Positions 34,164 through 45,271 of a DNA stretch of 64,000 nt are shown here, in pieces. Source of the stretch: Bacteroidales bacterium UBA1309 (GTDB lineage: Bacteria; Bacteroidota; Bacteroidia; Bacteroidales; Dysgonomonadaceae); contig DBTT01000021.1 in assembly GCA_002307185.1 (NCBI GenBank), positions 1-64,000 on the forward strand, written 5' to 3'. The notes below the pieces were generated by a model. It worked only from the letters and a program-made list of their open reading frames with translations, searched no databases and had not been told where the DNA came from. Position numbers and translations under genes: made by a program. Positions within the stretch are counted from its first letter, which is position 1. Each line of letters starts with the position of its first letter.

Positions 34164-36368
34164 ATGGCAGCAGTCAAAAGTAAATCGGAAAAAGGTCGGA
34201 CAGCATTGGGGCGGTATGCACTTGTTACTCTGGCTCTATCCCTTGCGTTTATCTCCATTCTCTATGGTATTGTTAAAATTATGTATTTTGAGGGAGATCT
34301 GTGGCGTGAAATCGGAAAGAAGGAAACGGTCAAGACCGACCGCACCATTCTCCCGCGGAGGGGTAATATTTATGCCTCAGATGGACGTGTTTTGGCTACA
34401 AGCCAGCCGTTGTATGGCGTTTATATGGATTTTCATGCCAACGGACTAGTCGATACAATCCTTCTGGATTCAATTGATTTGATTTCCAGATCTTTGGCAA
34501 AGCAGTTTCCCGATCGCTCGGTTCAGGCCTACAAAAGGATTCTGGAAAGCAATTTGAAGATAAGCATAGAAGAAAAAAAGGAGCTTGAAAAAGCCAGGAA
34601 AGAGAAGTCGAAGGCTAAAATAAAATTGAAGACTCGCTATGTGCGGATTATTCGCAAGGATGTGAATTATCTTGAATTGAAAGCCATTCAGAAGATGCCA
34701 TTTTTGAGGCAGCGAAGCACCAAAAGTGGTTTGATAGCCGAAGAAAAGGCGATGCGCATGAAGCCTTTTGGTGCTTTAGCCGGACGTACTGTCGGTTCTA
34801 TTTACAAAGATATTGAAAGAGGAGGCTCGAGTGGTTTGGAGCTGAAATACGATTCCATTCTTTCTGGAGTGAAAGGTCGTAAAAACAGGCAACGGATTGG
34901 TGGCCAATGGATTGATGTGGTCGAAACTCCTGCACAGGATGGATGGGATATTAAGACGACCTTGGACGTTGACATTCAAGACATAACGGAAAAGTCGTTG
35001 TATGCAAGACTAAAAGAATTAGATGCGGAATCGGGATGTGCCATTGTGATGGAAACCGCAACCGGCGAGGTGAAAGCAATCAGCAATCTTGACCGGATGG
35101 CCGAAGGGGTTTATGCAGAAAGAAATCCAAATGCGTTTTCATATATGGCAGAGCCGGGTTCTACTTTCAAGATAGCTTCCATCATGGTGGCCTTGGAAGA
35201 TGGAATTGTAACACCTTCCGATTCGTTTTTTGTGGGTTCGGGGGTTTTTCGTTACAAAGGAAAAGACGTGAGAGACTACGACTGGCGTAAAGGAAAAGAT
35301 CATGGATATCAGACAGTGAGCCAAGGGATTCAGCATTCTTCTAACGTTGTCGTCTCCAAAGTGATATTGAAAGGATACGAGAATAATCCAACAAGATACG
35401 TGCAGCATCTTCATGATTTGGGAATCACCCGTCGGATTGAATGGGATGTTCCGCTTCACGGGAAAGAAGGCCGTTCCATTATTCGGTTTCCGTTAGATAA
35501 ATCAAATCCATGGTCTAAAACGACTCTTCCTTGGATGTCCTTCGGCTATGAGACGCAGATCCCTCCAATGTATATTTTGATGTTTTACAATGGGATTGCT
35601 AATGGCGGCAAAATGATTAAGCCATTTTTCACGAAAGAGTTTCTCAAAGACGGCAAAGTGATGAAAGAGTTCCAAACGGAAGTTATAAACCCATCTCTTT
35701 GTTCTGAAAGAACCTTGAGCGAAATCAAAACCATGCTCTTGAAAGTGGTGACTGACGGCACTGGCAAAAGTGTGGCTTCCCCCTATTTCAGTATTGCAGG
35801 AAAAACGGGAACTGCCATGATTGCTTCAAAAGGCGGATACGAAGGGTATTACGTCTCTTTCTGTGGATATTTCCCTGCGGAATCACCCAAATATACCATT
35901 TTTGTGGGTATCAGAAAACCTCATGGATCGCCCTCGGGAGGCTTGATGTCGGGAGTGGTTTTCAAAAATATAGCAGAAGAATTGTATGCCCGGAATATGA
36001 GAATGCCAATCGATAGTGGGCGGAACGATTCGGTGGGGATAAAACTACTACCTTTTGTGAAAAACGGTTGGTTTACCGATATTCGAAAAGTGTTGTCCAC
36101 GCTGAATATTGGGTTTTCGCAAGCGATGGGTGGCGGAAGTTGGGTTCAATCCAATACTTCCGAAAGAAATATAGAAATAAGATCGATGGCTACTCCTAAA
36201 GGTACTATTCCCGACGTTAAAGGAATGGGAGCTAGGGATGCCGTGTATTTGCTTGAAAATTTAGGGGTTAAAGTGAAATTGAACGGCAGAGGGAAAGTCA
36301 CGAATCAATCTTTAACACCGGGAAGTCGGGCAATACGGGGAAGCTATGTATCTTTGCAACTTGAATAG
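34164..36368 (+). CDS. ftsI: Penicillin-binding protein 3 / FtsI with C-terminal PASTA domain
   Basis: A 734-residue septal transpeptidase. One transmembrane segment (about 18-40) precedes the pedestal domain. The transpeptidase motifs are SxxK at Ser333 (PGSTFK), SSN (HSSNVVVS) and KTGTA. The C-terminal 65 residues (TIPDVKGMGARDAVYLLENL onwards) form one PASTA domain, as seen in Bacteroidetes and Firmicutes homologues. It crosslinks septal peptidoglycan with FtsW. Confidence 0.95.
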   Translation: MAAVKSKSEKGRTALGRYALVTLALSLAFISILYGIVKIMYFEGDLWREIGKKETVKTDRTILPRRGNIYASDGRVLATSQPLYGVYMDFHANGLVDTILLDSIDLISRSLAKQFPDRSVQAYKRILESNLKISIEEKKELEKARKEKSKAKIKLKTRYVRIIRKDVNYLELKAIQKMPFLRQRSTKSGLIAEEKAMRMKPFGALAGRTVGSIYKDIERGGSSGLELKYDSILSGVKGRKNRQRIGGQWIDVVETPAQDGWDIKTTLDVDIQDITEKSLYARLKELDAESGCAIVMETATGEVKAISNLDRMAEGVYAERNPNAFSYMAEPGSTFKIASIMVALEDGIVTPSDSFFVGSGVFRYKGKDVRDYDWRKGKDHGYQTVSQGIQHSSNVVVSKVILKGYENNPTRYVQHLHDLGITRRIEWDVPLHGKEGRSIIRFPLDKSNPWSKTTLPWMSFGYETQIPPMYILMFYNGIANGGKMIKPFFTKEFLKDGKVMKEFQTEVINPSLCSERTLSEIKTMLLKVVTDGTGKSVASPYFSIAGKTGTAMIASKGGYEGYYVSFCGYFPAESPKYTIFVGIRKPHGSPSGGLMSGVVFKNIAEELYARNMRMPIDSGRNDSVGIKLLPFVKNGWFTDIRKVLSTLNIGFSQAMGGGSWVQSNTSERNIEIRSMATPKGTIPDVKGMGARDAVYLLENLGVKVKLNGRGKVTNQSLTPGSRAIRGSYVSLQLE

Positions 36369-36403
36369 CAGACAAATTGTGGAAAAAGCAAAAATATTAA
36401 ACT

Positions 36404-37855
36404 ATGAAACTAAAGGATTTACTTTCAGGCATTGGAATTGTTGAGGTGAAAGGCGACTTGGAATCAGACGTTTCAGGCATTGAGTCCGATTCGAGAAAGT
36501 GTCTTCAAGGATATTTATTTATAGCCATCAAAGGCGTTCAGGTGGATGGCCACAATTATATCAAGAGTGCCATTGAATTAGGTGCAAAAACGGTTGTTTA
36601 TTCCGATCCGATTGACACGGCGGTGCAAGGAATCACCTTCGTGAAAGTGGCTGACAGCTTGGACGCTGCCGGCAAAGTTGCATCCCATTGGTTTGGGAAT
36701 CCTTCGGATAAATTAATTTTGGTCGGGGTGACCGGAACAAATGGCAAAACCACTACCGCCACTTTGCTTTATCATATGTTCAGGAAGTTGGGCCATAAAA
36801 CCGGCTTGCTGTCAACCGTGGCAAATTATGTGAACGATGAGGAGTTTCATGCCACCCACACCACTCCTGATCCGATTTCGCTTAACGAGATGCTGTCAAA
36901 AATGGTGGCTGCCGGATGTGAATACGCATTTATGGAGGTTAGTTCGCATGCTATTCACCAGAAACGAATCAGTGGCTTGTCGTTTGACGGAGGTATTTTT
37001 TCGAACCTGACACAAGACCATCTGGATTATCATCTGACGATGGAAAATTACCTGAAAGCAAAAAAGGCTTTCTTCGACAATCTTCCTGCTTCCGCCTTCG
37101 CGTTGACCAATATTGATGATAAAAATGGCTTGGTGATGCTGCAAAACACCAAAGCCTCTAAACATACTTATTCCGTGAGGTCGTTGGCCGATTTCAAGGG
37201 ACGAATCGTAGAGAAGCACTTCGATGGAACTTCCATCACGATCAACGACAAGGAATTGGAAGTGCAATTCGTAGGAGTTTTCAATGTCTATAACTTGCTT
37301 GCCGTTTATGGAGCCACCGTTTTGCTTGGACAAGATCCAGAGCAAGCGTTGGTGGTTCTTAGCCAGTTGAAACCTGTTTCAGGCCGCTTCGAAACCATTC
37401 GTGCGCCAAAAGGCTTTACGGCAATTGTCGATTATGCCCACACACCCGATGCGTTGACGAATGTGCTGACCGCCATCCACGGTGTGCTTGAAGGAAAAGG
37501 CCGGGTTATCAGCGTTGTTGGTTGCGGAGGAAACCGAGACAAAACAAAACGCCCGATCATGGCTCGCGAAGCTGTCCGCTTGAGCGATCAAGTAATTCTT
37601 ACTTCTGATAATCCGCGCTTTGAAGAACCGGAAATGATTATCCACGATATGGAAGATGGACTTACATCTGATCAATTGAAGAACACCCTTTCTATCGTTG
37701 ACCGCGAACAAGCCATCAAAACAGCTTGCGCTTTGGCTCAAAATGGAGATGTAATTTTGATTGCAGGAAAAGGACACGAAGATTATCAGGATGTGAAAGG
37801 GGTGAAGCGTCATTTTGACGACCGTGAGGTGGTTAGAAGCATTGTTAGCAAATAA
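36404..37855 (+). CDS. murE: UDP-MurNAc-tripeptide synthetase MurE
   Basis: A 483-residue Mur ligase. The ATP site reads [20 protein letters not shown], with [16 protein letters not shown] and [14 protein letters not shown] further on. The DNPR motif ([10 protein letters not shown]) is the signature of enzymes that add meso-diaminopimelate, so the peptidoglycan should be of the mDAP type. Family length is normal. Confidence 0.96.
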   Translation: MKLKDLLSGIGIVEVKGDLESDVSGIESDSRKCLQGYLFIAIKGVQVDGHNYIKSAIELGAKTVVYSDPIDTAVQGITFVKVADSLDAAGKVASHWFGNPSDKLILVGVTGTNGKTTTATLLYHMFRKLGHKTGLLSTVANYVNDEEFHATHTTPDPISLNEMLSKMVAAGCEYAFMEVSSHAIHQKRISGLSFDGGIFSNLTQDHLDYHLTMENYLKAKKAFFDNLPASAFALTNIDDKNGLVMLQNTKASKHTYSVRSLADFKGRIVEKHFDGTSITINDKELEVQFVGVFNVYNLLAVYGATVLLGQDPEQALVVLSQLKPVSGRFETIRAPKGFTAIVDYAHTPDALTNVLTAIHGVLEGKGRVISVVGCGGNRDKTKRPIMAREAVRLSDQVILTSDNPRFEEPEMIIHDMEDGLTSDQLKNTLSIVDREQAIKTACALAQNGDVILIAGKGHEDYQDVKGVKRHFDDREVVRSIVSK

Positions 37856-37875
37856 ATTCCGAAACAAATACACAT

Positions 37876-39135
37876 ATGCTATATTATCTATTCAATTACT
37901 TAGACCAGTTGGATATTCCGGGAGCCGGAATGTTTCGGTATGTTTCCACAAGAGCGTCGCTTGCACTTATTCTTTCCATCATCATTTCCACGGTGATTGG
38001 ACGAAGGGTTATCGACATGCTTCAAAAACAGCAAATTGGCGAATTGGTTCGTGATTTGGGCTTGGAAGGGCAAATGTCCAAAAAAGGAACTCCCACGATG
38101 GGTGGGCTCATCATTATCATCGCGATATTGATTCCAACGTTGCTTTTTTGCCGTTTGGGAAATGTCTATATCATTTTGATGCTTGTGACGACGGTTTGGT
38201 TGGGAGGTTTAGGCTTTCTGGATGATTACATCAAAGTCTTCAAAAAAGACAAGGAAGGCTTGCAGGGGAAATTTAAAATTGTAGCCCAAGTGGGTTTAGG
38301 CCTCATTGTTGGTATTGTGATGTATGTTAGCCCCCAGGTTGTTTCACGTGAGCGTGTCGAAATTAAGCAAGGAACGCATAAGGAACAAGTTAACTTATAC
38401 GTTGAAAACGTGAAATCCACGCAAACCACGATCCCTTTTGTGAAGAACAATAACCTTGATTACGAATCCCTTGTTTCCTTTATGGGAAAACATTCGGAAA
38501 AGGCTGCTTGGGCGTTGTTGGTCATTGTGGTCATTTTCATTGTCACGGCAGTTTCCAATGGAGCAAACCTCACCGATGGATTGGATGGCTTGGCCACCGG
38601 TACTTCCGCCATTATCGGGATAACGCTCGGGATACTAGCTTATGTGTCGGGGCATGCCGAGTTTGCTCAATACCTCAACATCATGTATATTCCCGGCACC
38701 GAGGAACTCGTGATCTTTGCAGCAGGTTTCATTGGTGCGACCATTGGATTCCTTTGGTACAATTCCTATCCTGCCCAAGTGTTTATGGGTGACACCGGAA
38801 GCTTGACGTTGGGTGGAATCATCGGTGTTTTTGCCGTGTTGATTCACAAAGAATTGTTGCTGCCGATTTTATGCGGAGTGTTCTTTGTGGAAAGTCTATC
38901 GGTGATGATTCAAGTGTTTTACTTTAAATTGACGAAAAAGAAATATGGCCAAGGGAGGCGCATATTCAAAATGACGCCCTTGCACCACCATTTTCAAAAA
39001 GCCGGGCATTCGGGCATACAAGCTGTGCTGCAAAAGCCGATACTTGTTATCCCCGAATCAAAAATTGTAGTTCGCTTTTGGCTGATCGGCATTGTTTTGG
39101 CCGTTCTGACATTGGCCACTTTGAAAATGCGTTGA
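37876..39135 (+). CDS. mraY: Phospho-MurNAc-pentapeptide transferase MraY
   Basis: A 419-residue polytopic membrane enzyme that makes lipid [17 protein letters not shown], the catalytic-type [31 protein letters not shown], and [12 protein letters not shown] are diagnostic. An insert between about 150 and 210 (with [20 protein letters not shown]) makes it longer than the 360-residue E. coli enzyme. Such an insertion is common in Bacteroidetes MraY, as I recall. Confidence 0.96.
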   Translation: MLYYLFNYLDQLDIPGAGMFRYVSTRASLALILSIIISTVIGRRVIDMLQKQQIGELVRDLGLEGQMSKKGTPTMGGLIIIIAILIPTLLFCRLGNVYIILMLVTTVWLGGLGFLDDYIKVFKKDKEGLQGKFKIVAQVGLGLIVGIVMYVSPQVVSRERVEIKQGTHKEQVNLYVENVKSTQTTIPFVKNNNLDYESLVSFMGKHSEKAAWALLVIVVIFIVTAVSNGANLTDGLDGLATGTSAIIGITLGILAYVSGHAEFAQYLNIMYIPGTEELVIFAAGFIGATIGFLWYNSYPAQVFMGDTGSLTLGGIIGVFAVLIHKELLLPILCGVFFVESLSVMIQVFYFKLTKKKYGQGRRIFKMTPLHHHFQKAGHSGIQAVLQKPILVIPESKIVVRFWLIGIVLAVLTLATLKMR

Positions 39136-39224
39136 TAATCAAAAAAGCTATCGCCTTCAATAGCTTCTTTCTTACTAGAAACTATGAGCTGATGGCTAAA
39201 AGCTTAAAAATAAAATCTATAAAA

Positions 39225-40610
39225 ATGGCAAATTTGGAATCTGACATAACGAACAGTCCGTCGATTGCACCCCAAAAAGAACTGATTGTTGTTTTGGGTG
39301 GAGGAGAAAGTGGCGTTGGTTCGGCAGTGTTGGCTCTGGCAAAGGGTTTTGATGTATTTCTTTCGGATAGCGGTTTGTTGCAACAAAAATACAAAGACGA
39401 ACTCGCAGCTCACCAAATAGCATTTGAAGAAGGTGGTCACTCCGAAGAAAGAATTCTTCAGGCAAGAGAAATTATCAAAAGTCCGGGTATTCCCAATTAT
39501 GCTCCTCTCATTGTGAAAGCTGTCGAAAAAGGCATTCCCGTTCTTTCTGAAATAGAATTTGCAGGTCGCTACACGCATGCGAAAATGATTTGTATCACCG
39601 GGAGCAACGGCAAAACAACTACGACCAGCCTGATCTACTATATTTTCAAGAATGCTGGCTTGAATGTTGGCTTAGGGGGGAACATTGGACGAAGCTTTGC
39701 CCGCCAGGTTGCAGAAGAGAACTTTGACTATTATATTTTGGAATTAAGCAGTTTTCAATTAGAAAACATGTACGATTTCAAGGCAAATATTGCTATTTTG
39801 CTGAATATCACTCCTGACCACATGGACAGGTACGACCACAGCATGCAAAAATACGTGGATGCAAAAATGCGTATCACCCGGAATCAGACTGAAGAAGATG
39901 CTTTTATCTATTGGGCGGACGATCCTGTGGTGGTGGATGAACTTAAAAAGTACTCCCTTGATTCACAGCTGTATGCTTTCTCCGAATACAAAAGCGGAGG
40001 AGCATCGGCGTATGTTTCAGACAATAAATTAACAATAATCACGTCCAAATCTACATTCACAATGGAACAAGACTTATTGGCATTAACCGGCACGCACAAC
40101 CTGTACAATTCTTTGGCTTCGGGTATCGCCGCAAAACTCGCGGATATCAAGGATGAAAGCCTCAGGCAGTCTTTGACCGATTTTCAAGGAGTAGAACACC
40201 GTTTGGAAAAAGTTGCCAAGGTGAACGAAATAGAATTTGTCAACGATTCCAAGGCCACGAACGTAAACTCTTGTTGGTATGCACTCCAGAGCATGAAAAC
40301 CAAGGTTATTTTGATTTTGGGTGGAAAAGACAAGGGAAATGATTATACCGAAATTGAGGCATTGGTGAAGTCGAAAGTGAAAGCCTTGGTGTATCTGGGT
40401 GCTGACAATTCGAAACTTCATACCTTTTTTGACGGGATGGTGCCTCTGATTGCCGACACCTCCTCTATGAAAGAGGCCGTGGATGAGGCTTACAAATTGG
40501 CCGAAGCGGGCGATACGGTGCTTTTATCTCCTTGTTGTGCAAGCTTTGATTTGTTCAAAAGTTATGAAGATCGCGGAGACCAATTCAAGGCCTGCGTGAG
40601 AAAATTATAA
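39225..40610 (+). CDS. murD: UDP-MurNAc-L-alanine:D-glutamate ligase MurD
   Basis: A 461-residue Mur ligase. The N-terminal UDP-binding loop reads LIVVLGGGESGVGSAVLALA, the ATP loop ICITGSNGKTTTTSLIYYIF, then NIGRSFA and GVEHRLEKVAKVNEIEFVND. Start choice: ATG 39225 follows an AT-rich stretch and puts the Rossmann motif near residue 20. The ATG at 39192 is in frame but lies in an AGCTGATGGCTAAAAGCT intergenic repeat, and a still longer frame would overlap mraY. Confidence 0.93.
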   Translation: MANLESDITNSPSIAPQKELIVVLGGGESGVGSAVLALAKGFDVFLSDSGLLQQKYKDELAAHQIAFEEGGHSEERILQAREIIKSPGIPNYAPLIVKAVEKGIPVLSEIEFAGRYTHAKMICITGSNGKTTTTSLIYYIFKNAGLNVGLGGNIGRSFARQVAEENFDYYILELSSFQLENMYDFKANIAILLNITPDHMDRYDHSMQKYVDAKMRITRNQTEEDAFIYWADDPVVVDELKKYSLDSQLYAFSEYKSGGASAYVSDNKLTIITSKSTFTMEQDLLALTGTHNLYNSLASGIAAKLADIKDESLRQSLTDFQGVEHRLEKVAKVNEIEFVNDSKATNVNSCWYALQSMKTKVILILGGKDKGNDYTEIEALVKSKVKALVYLGADNSKLHTFFDGMVPLIADTSSMKEAVDEAYKLAEAGDTVLLSPCCASFDLFKSYEDRGDQFKACVRKL

Positions 40611-40665
40611 ATACAGATGATTGGTTGTAGGCTAGTTGTCGTTGATCATTAACCGTTCAAGCTTT

Positions 40666-41889
40666 ATGGACTTTTTTAGTAGAATATTCAGAGGCGACAA
40701 AGTAATATGGGGAATTTTTATATCGCTCTGTGTCATTTCGTTATTGGCGGTGTTTAGTGCTACAAGCACGCTCACCTACAAGCACATGAATCACTGGGGG
40801 CCAATCTTGCGCCATGCTTTTTTCCTGATGGTTGGCATCTTCTGCGTCATATTCATCCAACGGACGCCAACCCGTTTTTTTTCCGTATTAATTTTGGTGC
40901 TGGGGGCTTCGATACTGTTGCTGATTGTTGCTTTGGCATTTGGGGAAGATGTAAATGGAGCGCAACGTTGGATTGGGATTGGTGGTTTCACGATTCAGCC
41001 GTCTGAATTTGCTAAAATATCGTTGATCGGCACCATCGCTTTCTTATTGAGCAAGCAGAAAGAAGAAAATCAGAACACCCTTTTCTATTGGATGATTGGC
41101 GTGATTGCCTTCACCTGTGGATTGATTGTGACAGAAAACCTTTCAACGGCTGTCCTTGTCTTTTCGGTGTGCTTCATCATGATGTTCATCGGGCAAGTCC
41201 AAATAAGGAAGCTATTGATGATCTGTGTTGTAGGAGTGGCGGCCGTGGTTCTTCTTCTTGCCACAATTAAAATTATACCGGAAAAAAGTCTCCCCGATCG
41301 TTTTGCGACATGGAAAGCCCGCATTGACCGCTTTTCTACAGGAAAAGAATCGGATAGTTTTAACAACCCTAAATATGTGATGGTGGATGGCAAAAGGGTT
41401 CAATACGAAATCACCGATGAAAACTTCCAGGTTTCTCATGCTAAGATTGCCATTGCTAACGGATACAAAATCATCGGGTTGCCCGGAAGCGGTGTGGAGC
41501 GCGACTTTTTGCCGCAGGCATATTCCGACTTTATATTTGCAATTATCATCGAAGAAATTGGATTTGTGGGTGGTTTGGTGGTTTTGGTCTTGTATTTTTT
41601 CCTGCTTATAAGGGGAGGGATTTTGGCGAGTAAATGTCCCAAACTATTTCCTAAATACCTGATTCTGGGCCTCACGACGATGCTCGTCATCCAGGCCTTG
41701 ATGAATATGGCTGTAGCGGTGAATTTGATCCCGGTTACGGGTCAACCTTTGCCGTTGATTAGCCGCGGAGGAACATCCACCATCATCACCTGCATCTATT
41801 TTGGGATGATTCTTTCTTGTTCCAATTTGAAAGATGAAATGCCGGATACCACAGTGGATGAAGATATTGCAAATGTTGCTTACGAATAA
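40666..41889 (+). CDS. ftsW: Septal peptidoglycan polymerase FtsW
   Basis: A 407-residue SEDS-family membrane protein with about ten transmembrane segments. GAQRWIGIGGFTIQPSEFAK and, near the end, TGQPLPLISRGGTSTIITC are the family signatures. With FtsI it polymerises septal glycan. A loop of about 60 residues (about 205-265) before the PQAYSDFIFAIIIEE segment is normal for SEDS proteins. ATG 40666 was chosen; an upstream in-frame TTG (40636) adds ten polar residues. Confidence 0.94.
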   Translation: MDFFSRIFRGDKVIWGIFISLCVISLLAVFSATSTLTYKHMNHWGPILRHAFFLMVGIFCVIFIQRTPTRFFSVLILVLGASILLLIVALAFGEDVNGAQRWIGIGGFTIQPSEFAKISLIGTIAFLLSKQKEENQNTLFYWMIGVIAFTCGLIVTENLSTAVLVFSVCFIMMFIGQVQIRKLLMICVVGVAAVVLLLATIKIIPEKSLPDRFATWKARIDRFSTGKESDSFNNPKYVMVDGKRVQYEITDENFQVSHAKIAIANGYKIIGLPGSGVERDFLPQAYSDFIFAIIIEEIGFVGGLVVLVLYFFLLIRGGILASKCPKLFPKYLILGLTTMLVIQALMNMAVAVNLIPVTGQPLPLISRGGTSTIITCIYFGMILSCSNLKDEMPDTTVDEDIANVAYE

Positions 41890-41904
41890 AATTGAAAAAA
41901 CGAT

Positions 41905-43011
41905 ATGAGGGTAATCATCAGCGGAGGAGGTACGGGCGGACATATTTTTCCGGCCCTGTCGATTGCGGAGGCGTTGAAAAAACGTTTTCCAAACGTTGAA
42001 ATACTTTTTGTAGGAGCCGAAAACCGGATGGAAATGGAGAAAATTCCAGCCGCTGGCTATCCTATAATCGGCTTGCCTGTTGCGGGCTTCGACCGTAAAA
42101 ACCTGCTTCGCAACATTGACGTGTTGATCAAATTGCAGAAAAGCCTCCATTTGGCGAAGAACACATTGAAGGACTTCCGCCCCGACATAGCGATCGGGGT
42201 AGGAGGGTATGCAAGTGGGCCAACCTTGAAGATGGCTTCCAAGCTTGGCATACCGACCCTCATTCAGGAACAGAATTCGTATGCAGGAGTCACCAATAAA
42301 TTGTTGGCAAAAAAGGCTTCCAAAATATGCGTGGCTTACGATGGAATGGAACGCTTTTTCCCGGAAGAAAAAATAGTCTTGACGGGAAATCCCGTGCGTC
42401 AAAATCTGTTGGCAAAAGTGGAAGACAAGCTGGCGGCTTATGCTTTTTTTGGATTGGATCCGGACAAAAAAACGATACTGGTGGTCGGCGGAAGTTTGGG
42501 CGCGCGTACCATCAACAACAGCATTATGGGTGACATGGATAAATTAGCCAAGTCGGATGTTCAGGTGCTGTGGCAATCGGGCAAGATTTACCACGAAGCA
42601 TTGAAGAAAAAATTGGAGGAAAAAGGCAATCCCGCAAATATCCATCTCAACGATTTCATTTCCCGGATGGATTTGGCGTATGCTGTTGCCGATTTAGTGG
42701 TTTCACGTGCCGGAGCGGGTTCTATTTCGGAGCTGTGTTTGTTGCGAAAGGCTGCGATCCTCGTGCCGTCTCCCAATGTGGCGGAAGACCATCAGACCAA
42801 AAACGCCTTGGCGTTGGTCAACAAAGAAGCGGCGATACTTGTCAAAGATGTGGAGGCTGAACAAAAATTAGCGGACGAGGCGTTGAAGGATGTGCAGGAC
42901 ACACGGCTTCTTGAAAAATTATCCGCACATGTCGGTAAATTGGCTTTGCCCGACTCGGCTGAACACATTGTGGACGAAATAGTGAAAATTGTAGGGGCTA
43001 ATAGGCGGTAG
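41905..43011 (+). CDS. murG: UDP-GlcNAc transferase MurG
   Basis: A 368-residue GT28 enzyme that turns lipid I into lipid II at the inner membrane. ISGGGTGGHIFPALSIAEAL, HEQ-type QEQNSYAGVTNK, TGNPVR and VSRAGAGSISELCLLRKAAI are the donor and acceptor site motifs. Follows ftsW by 15 bp. The stop is followed by an AGCTTTTAGC-type intergenic repeat before murC. Confidence 0.96.
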   Translation: MRVIISGGGTGGHIFPALSIAEALKKRFPNVEILFVGAENRMEMEKIPAAGYPIIGLPVAGFDRKNLLRNIDVLIKLQKSLHLAKNTLKDFRPDIAIGVGGYASGPTLKMASKLGIPTLIQEQNSYAGVTNKLLAKKASKICVAYDGMERFFPEEKIVLTGNPVRQNLLAKVEDKLAAYAFFGLDPDKKTILVVGGSLGARTINNSIMGDMDKLAKSDVQVLWQSGKIYHEALKKKLEEKGNPANIHLNDFISRMDLAYAVADLVVSRAGAGSISELCLLRKAAILVPSPNVAEDHQTKNALALVNKEAAILVKDVEAEQKLADEALKDVQDTRLLEKLSAHVGKLALPDSAEHIVDEIVKIVGANRR

Positions 43012-43079
43012 CTTTTAGCCTGATGAGGCATTATCAAATTTACGGCTGACGGCTTAGGCCAACGGCTAACAGGTTTATT

Positions 43080-44444
43080 ATGGATTATAAAAATATATAT
43101 TTCTTGGGGATTGGGGGGATTGGAATGAGCAATTTGGCTCGTTATTTCATTTCCCGTGGGAAAAAAGTGGCAGGTTATGACCGCACCGAAACAGTATTGA
43201 CCGGCAAGTTGACGCAGGAAGGTGCTGCTATTCATTATGTGGACAATATCGAGCAAATTCCGGCCGATTTCAAAAATCCAGAAAGCACCTTGGTGGTATT
43301 TACACCGGCTGTGCCACCGGATCACAGCGAACTGAATTTTTTCCGTGACAACGGATTTCAAGTAGTGAAACGGGCGCAAGCTTTAGGCGAAATAACGAAA
43401 TCGAGCAAAGCCATTTGTTGTGCCGGCACGCATGGCAAAACCACCACATCGAGCATGACGGCGCACATCTTGAAGCAATCTCATTTGGATTGCAATGCTT
43501 TTCTAGGTGGCATTCTGAAGAATTACGACAGCAATTTGCTCCTTTCCGACAAGAGTGAACTCACAGTGGTGGAGGCGGACGAATACGACCGCTCGTTTCA
43601 TTGGTTGCATCCTTATATGGCGTTGATTACGTCTGTTGATCCCGATCACCTGGATATTTACGGAACGGAAGAGGAATACCTCAAAAGCTTCGAAAAATTC
43701 ACCTCCCTTATTGTGCCCGGTGGCACGTTGATTGTGAAAGAAGGCATCAAGCTGAAAACTCAGGTCAAACCGGATGTTACGATTTATACCTATTCGATGG
43801 ACAAAGGCGATTTCCATGCCGAAAATATTCGCATAGGCAACGGCTCCATTGTATTTGATTTTGTGACTCCCAAACATAAAATAAAGGATATAGAACTCGG
43901 TGTGCCTGTAAAAATCAACATCGAGAATAGCGTGGGTTCGATGGCGCTGGCTTGGCTCAATGGAGCCGCAGGAGATGAATTGCGCACAGCGATGGCCACG
44001 TTTCAAGGAGCCAAACGTCGCTTTGATTTTCATATCAAGACAGATAATCTGGCGTTTATAGACGATTATGCGCATCATCCTCAGGAGTTGGCTGCAAGCA
44101 TTGAATCGGTGAAGGAGTTGTATCCGGGGAAAAAGGTGACTGGCGTTTTCCAGCCCCATTTATATTCCAGAACCAAAGATTTTGCTGCTGATTTTGCAAA
44201 GAGCCTGTCTATGTTGGACGAATTGATTTTGCTTGACATCTATCCAGCTCGTGAATTGCCGATTGCAGGGGTGACCTCGCAAATCATTTTCGACAAGGTG
44301 ACGATTCCCAATAAAACCCTTTGCACGAAAAGTGAGTTGTTGGATATTTTGAAAGTCAAAAAAATTGAAGTCCTCCTCACGGTAGGTGCAGGAGACATCG
44401 ACCAATTGCTGCCTCAAATAGAAGAGGCAATGTTGAAAGACTGA
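43080..44444 (+). CDS. murC: UDP-MurNAc:L-alanine ligase MurC
   Basis: A 454-residue Mur ligase that adds L-Ala. IYFLGIGGIGMSNLARYFIS at the start, the ATP loop CCAGTHGKTTTSSMTAHIL, EADEYDRSFHWL and IDDYAHHPQELAASIESVKE are all diagnostic. In normal dcw position between murG and ftsQ. Confidence 0.96.
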   Translation: MDYKNIYFLGIGGIGMSNLARYFISRGKKVAGYDRTETVLTGKLTQEGAAIHYVDNIEQIPADFKNPESTLVVFTPAVPPDHSELNFFRDNGFQVVKRAQALGEITKSSKAICCAGTHGKTTTSSMTAHILKQSHLDCNAFLGGILKNYDSNLLLSDKSELTVVEADEYDRSFHWLHPYMALITSVDPDHLDIYGTEEEYLKSFEKFTSLIVPGGTLIVKEGIKLKTQVKPDVTIYTYSMDKGDFHAENIRIGNGSIVFDFVTPKHKIKDIELGVPVKINIENSVGSMALAWLNGAAGDELRTAMATFQGAKRRFDFHIKTDNLAFIDDYAHHPQELAASIESVKELYPGKKVTGVFQPHLYSRTKDFAADFAKSLSMLDELILLDIYPARELPIAGVTSQIIFDKVTIPNKTLCTKSELLDILKVKKIEVLLTVGAGDIDQLLPQIEEAMLKD

Positions 44445-44469
44445 TTTAATCTTTAATGGTCAATTTTCA

Positions 44470-45210
44470 ATGATAAAAAAGATTCTCATTGTCATAGGAT
44501 TGTGCTTGTTGGCAGGTTACATCGTCTTTGCCATATTTTTCTTTGAGTCCAAGCCCAAGGAAATGATATGCAGCAATTTTTCGATAGAATCGATGGACAG
44601 CACCACCATGCGGTTCATTAATGTGGATGATATTCAGAAATATGTTGATAAGAGAAATCTGAACCCTTATGGAAAGCAGGTGAAGGAGATCAACACCGAT
44701 GCAATTGAAAAAGCCATTCTGGAGAACAAGATAATTAGTAAGGCGGAAGCTTTCATCACCGACAAAGGGGATGTTCGGGTGAAAATTCAAGCCAAGGAAC
44801 CCATTCTGCGGATAATGAGTGACAACGGTGCCGATTATTACATCGATCGCGATTCAACGACCATGCCGCTTTCTCCTCATTTTACGGCTTATTTGCCAAT
44901 TGCCACAGGAAGCATCAAACAAAAGTTTGCGAGGACGGAATTATATCAGTTTGCTCTTTTTTTGCGGGATAACGAATTCTGGAATTCCCAGATAGAGCAA
45001 ATTGAAGTGCTGCCAGGAAACGAAATCGTCTTGATCCCACGTGTGGGTGATCAAAAGATCTTGTTAGGGAAACTGATTAATTACGAAGAAAAGTTAAATA
45101 GGCTGCTGGTTTTCTATCAAAAAGGATTGAATAAAATCGGGTGGAACAATTATACAGTCATTAACTTGAAATACGACAAACAGGTTGTTTGCTCGAAAGA
45201 AAAAATGTAA
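44470..45210 (+). CDS. ftsQ: Cell division protein FtsQ
   Basis: A 246-residue bitopic protein. Its single transmembrane helix (about 3-23, ILIVIGLCLLAGYIVFAIFF) is followed by a periplasmic region. Segments such as NKIISKAEAFITDKGDVRVK and DGADYYID-like NGADYYIDRDSTTMPLSPHF resemble the POTRA and beta domains of FtsQ/DivIB. Sequence conservation is low, but place between murC and ftsA makes the call firm. Confidence 0.9.
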   Translation: MIKKILIVIGLCLLAGYIVFAIFFFESKPKEMICSNFSIESMDSTTMRFINVDDIQKYVDKRNLNPYGKQVKEINTDAIEKAILENKIISKAEAFITDKGDVRVKIQAKEPILRIMSDNGADYYIDRDSTTMPLSPHFTAYLPIATGSIKQKFARTELYQFALFLRDNEFWNSQIEQIEVLPGNEIVLIPRVGDQKILLGKLINYEEKLNRLLVFYQKGLNKIGWNNYTVINLKYDKQVVCSKEKM

Positions 45211-45271
45211 TTCGTGACAAACTTGGCAAAAAAATATATAAATTGCTGCGTGCAATAAAATTAAAATTATT

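Noticed and set aside
41644..42402. A 252-codon minus-strand open frame.
   Set aside because: Shadow of the ftsW-murG junction; both real genes are well supported.
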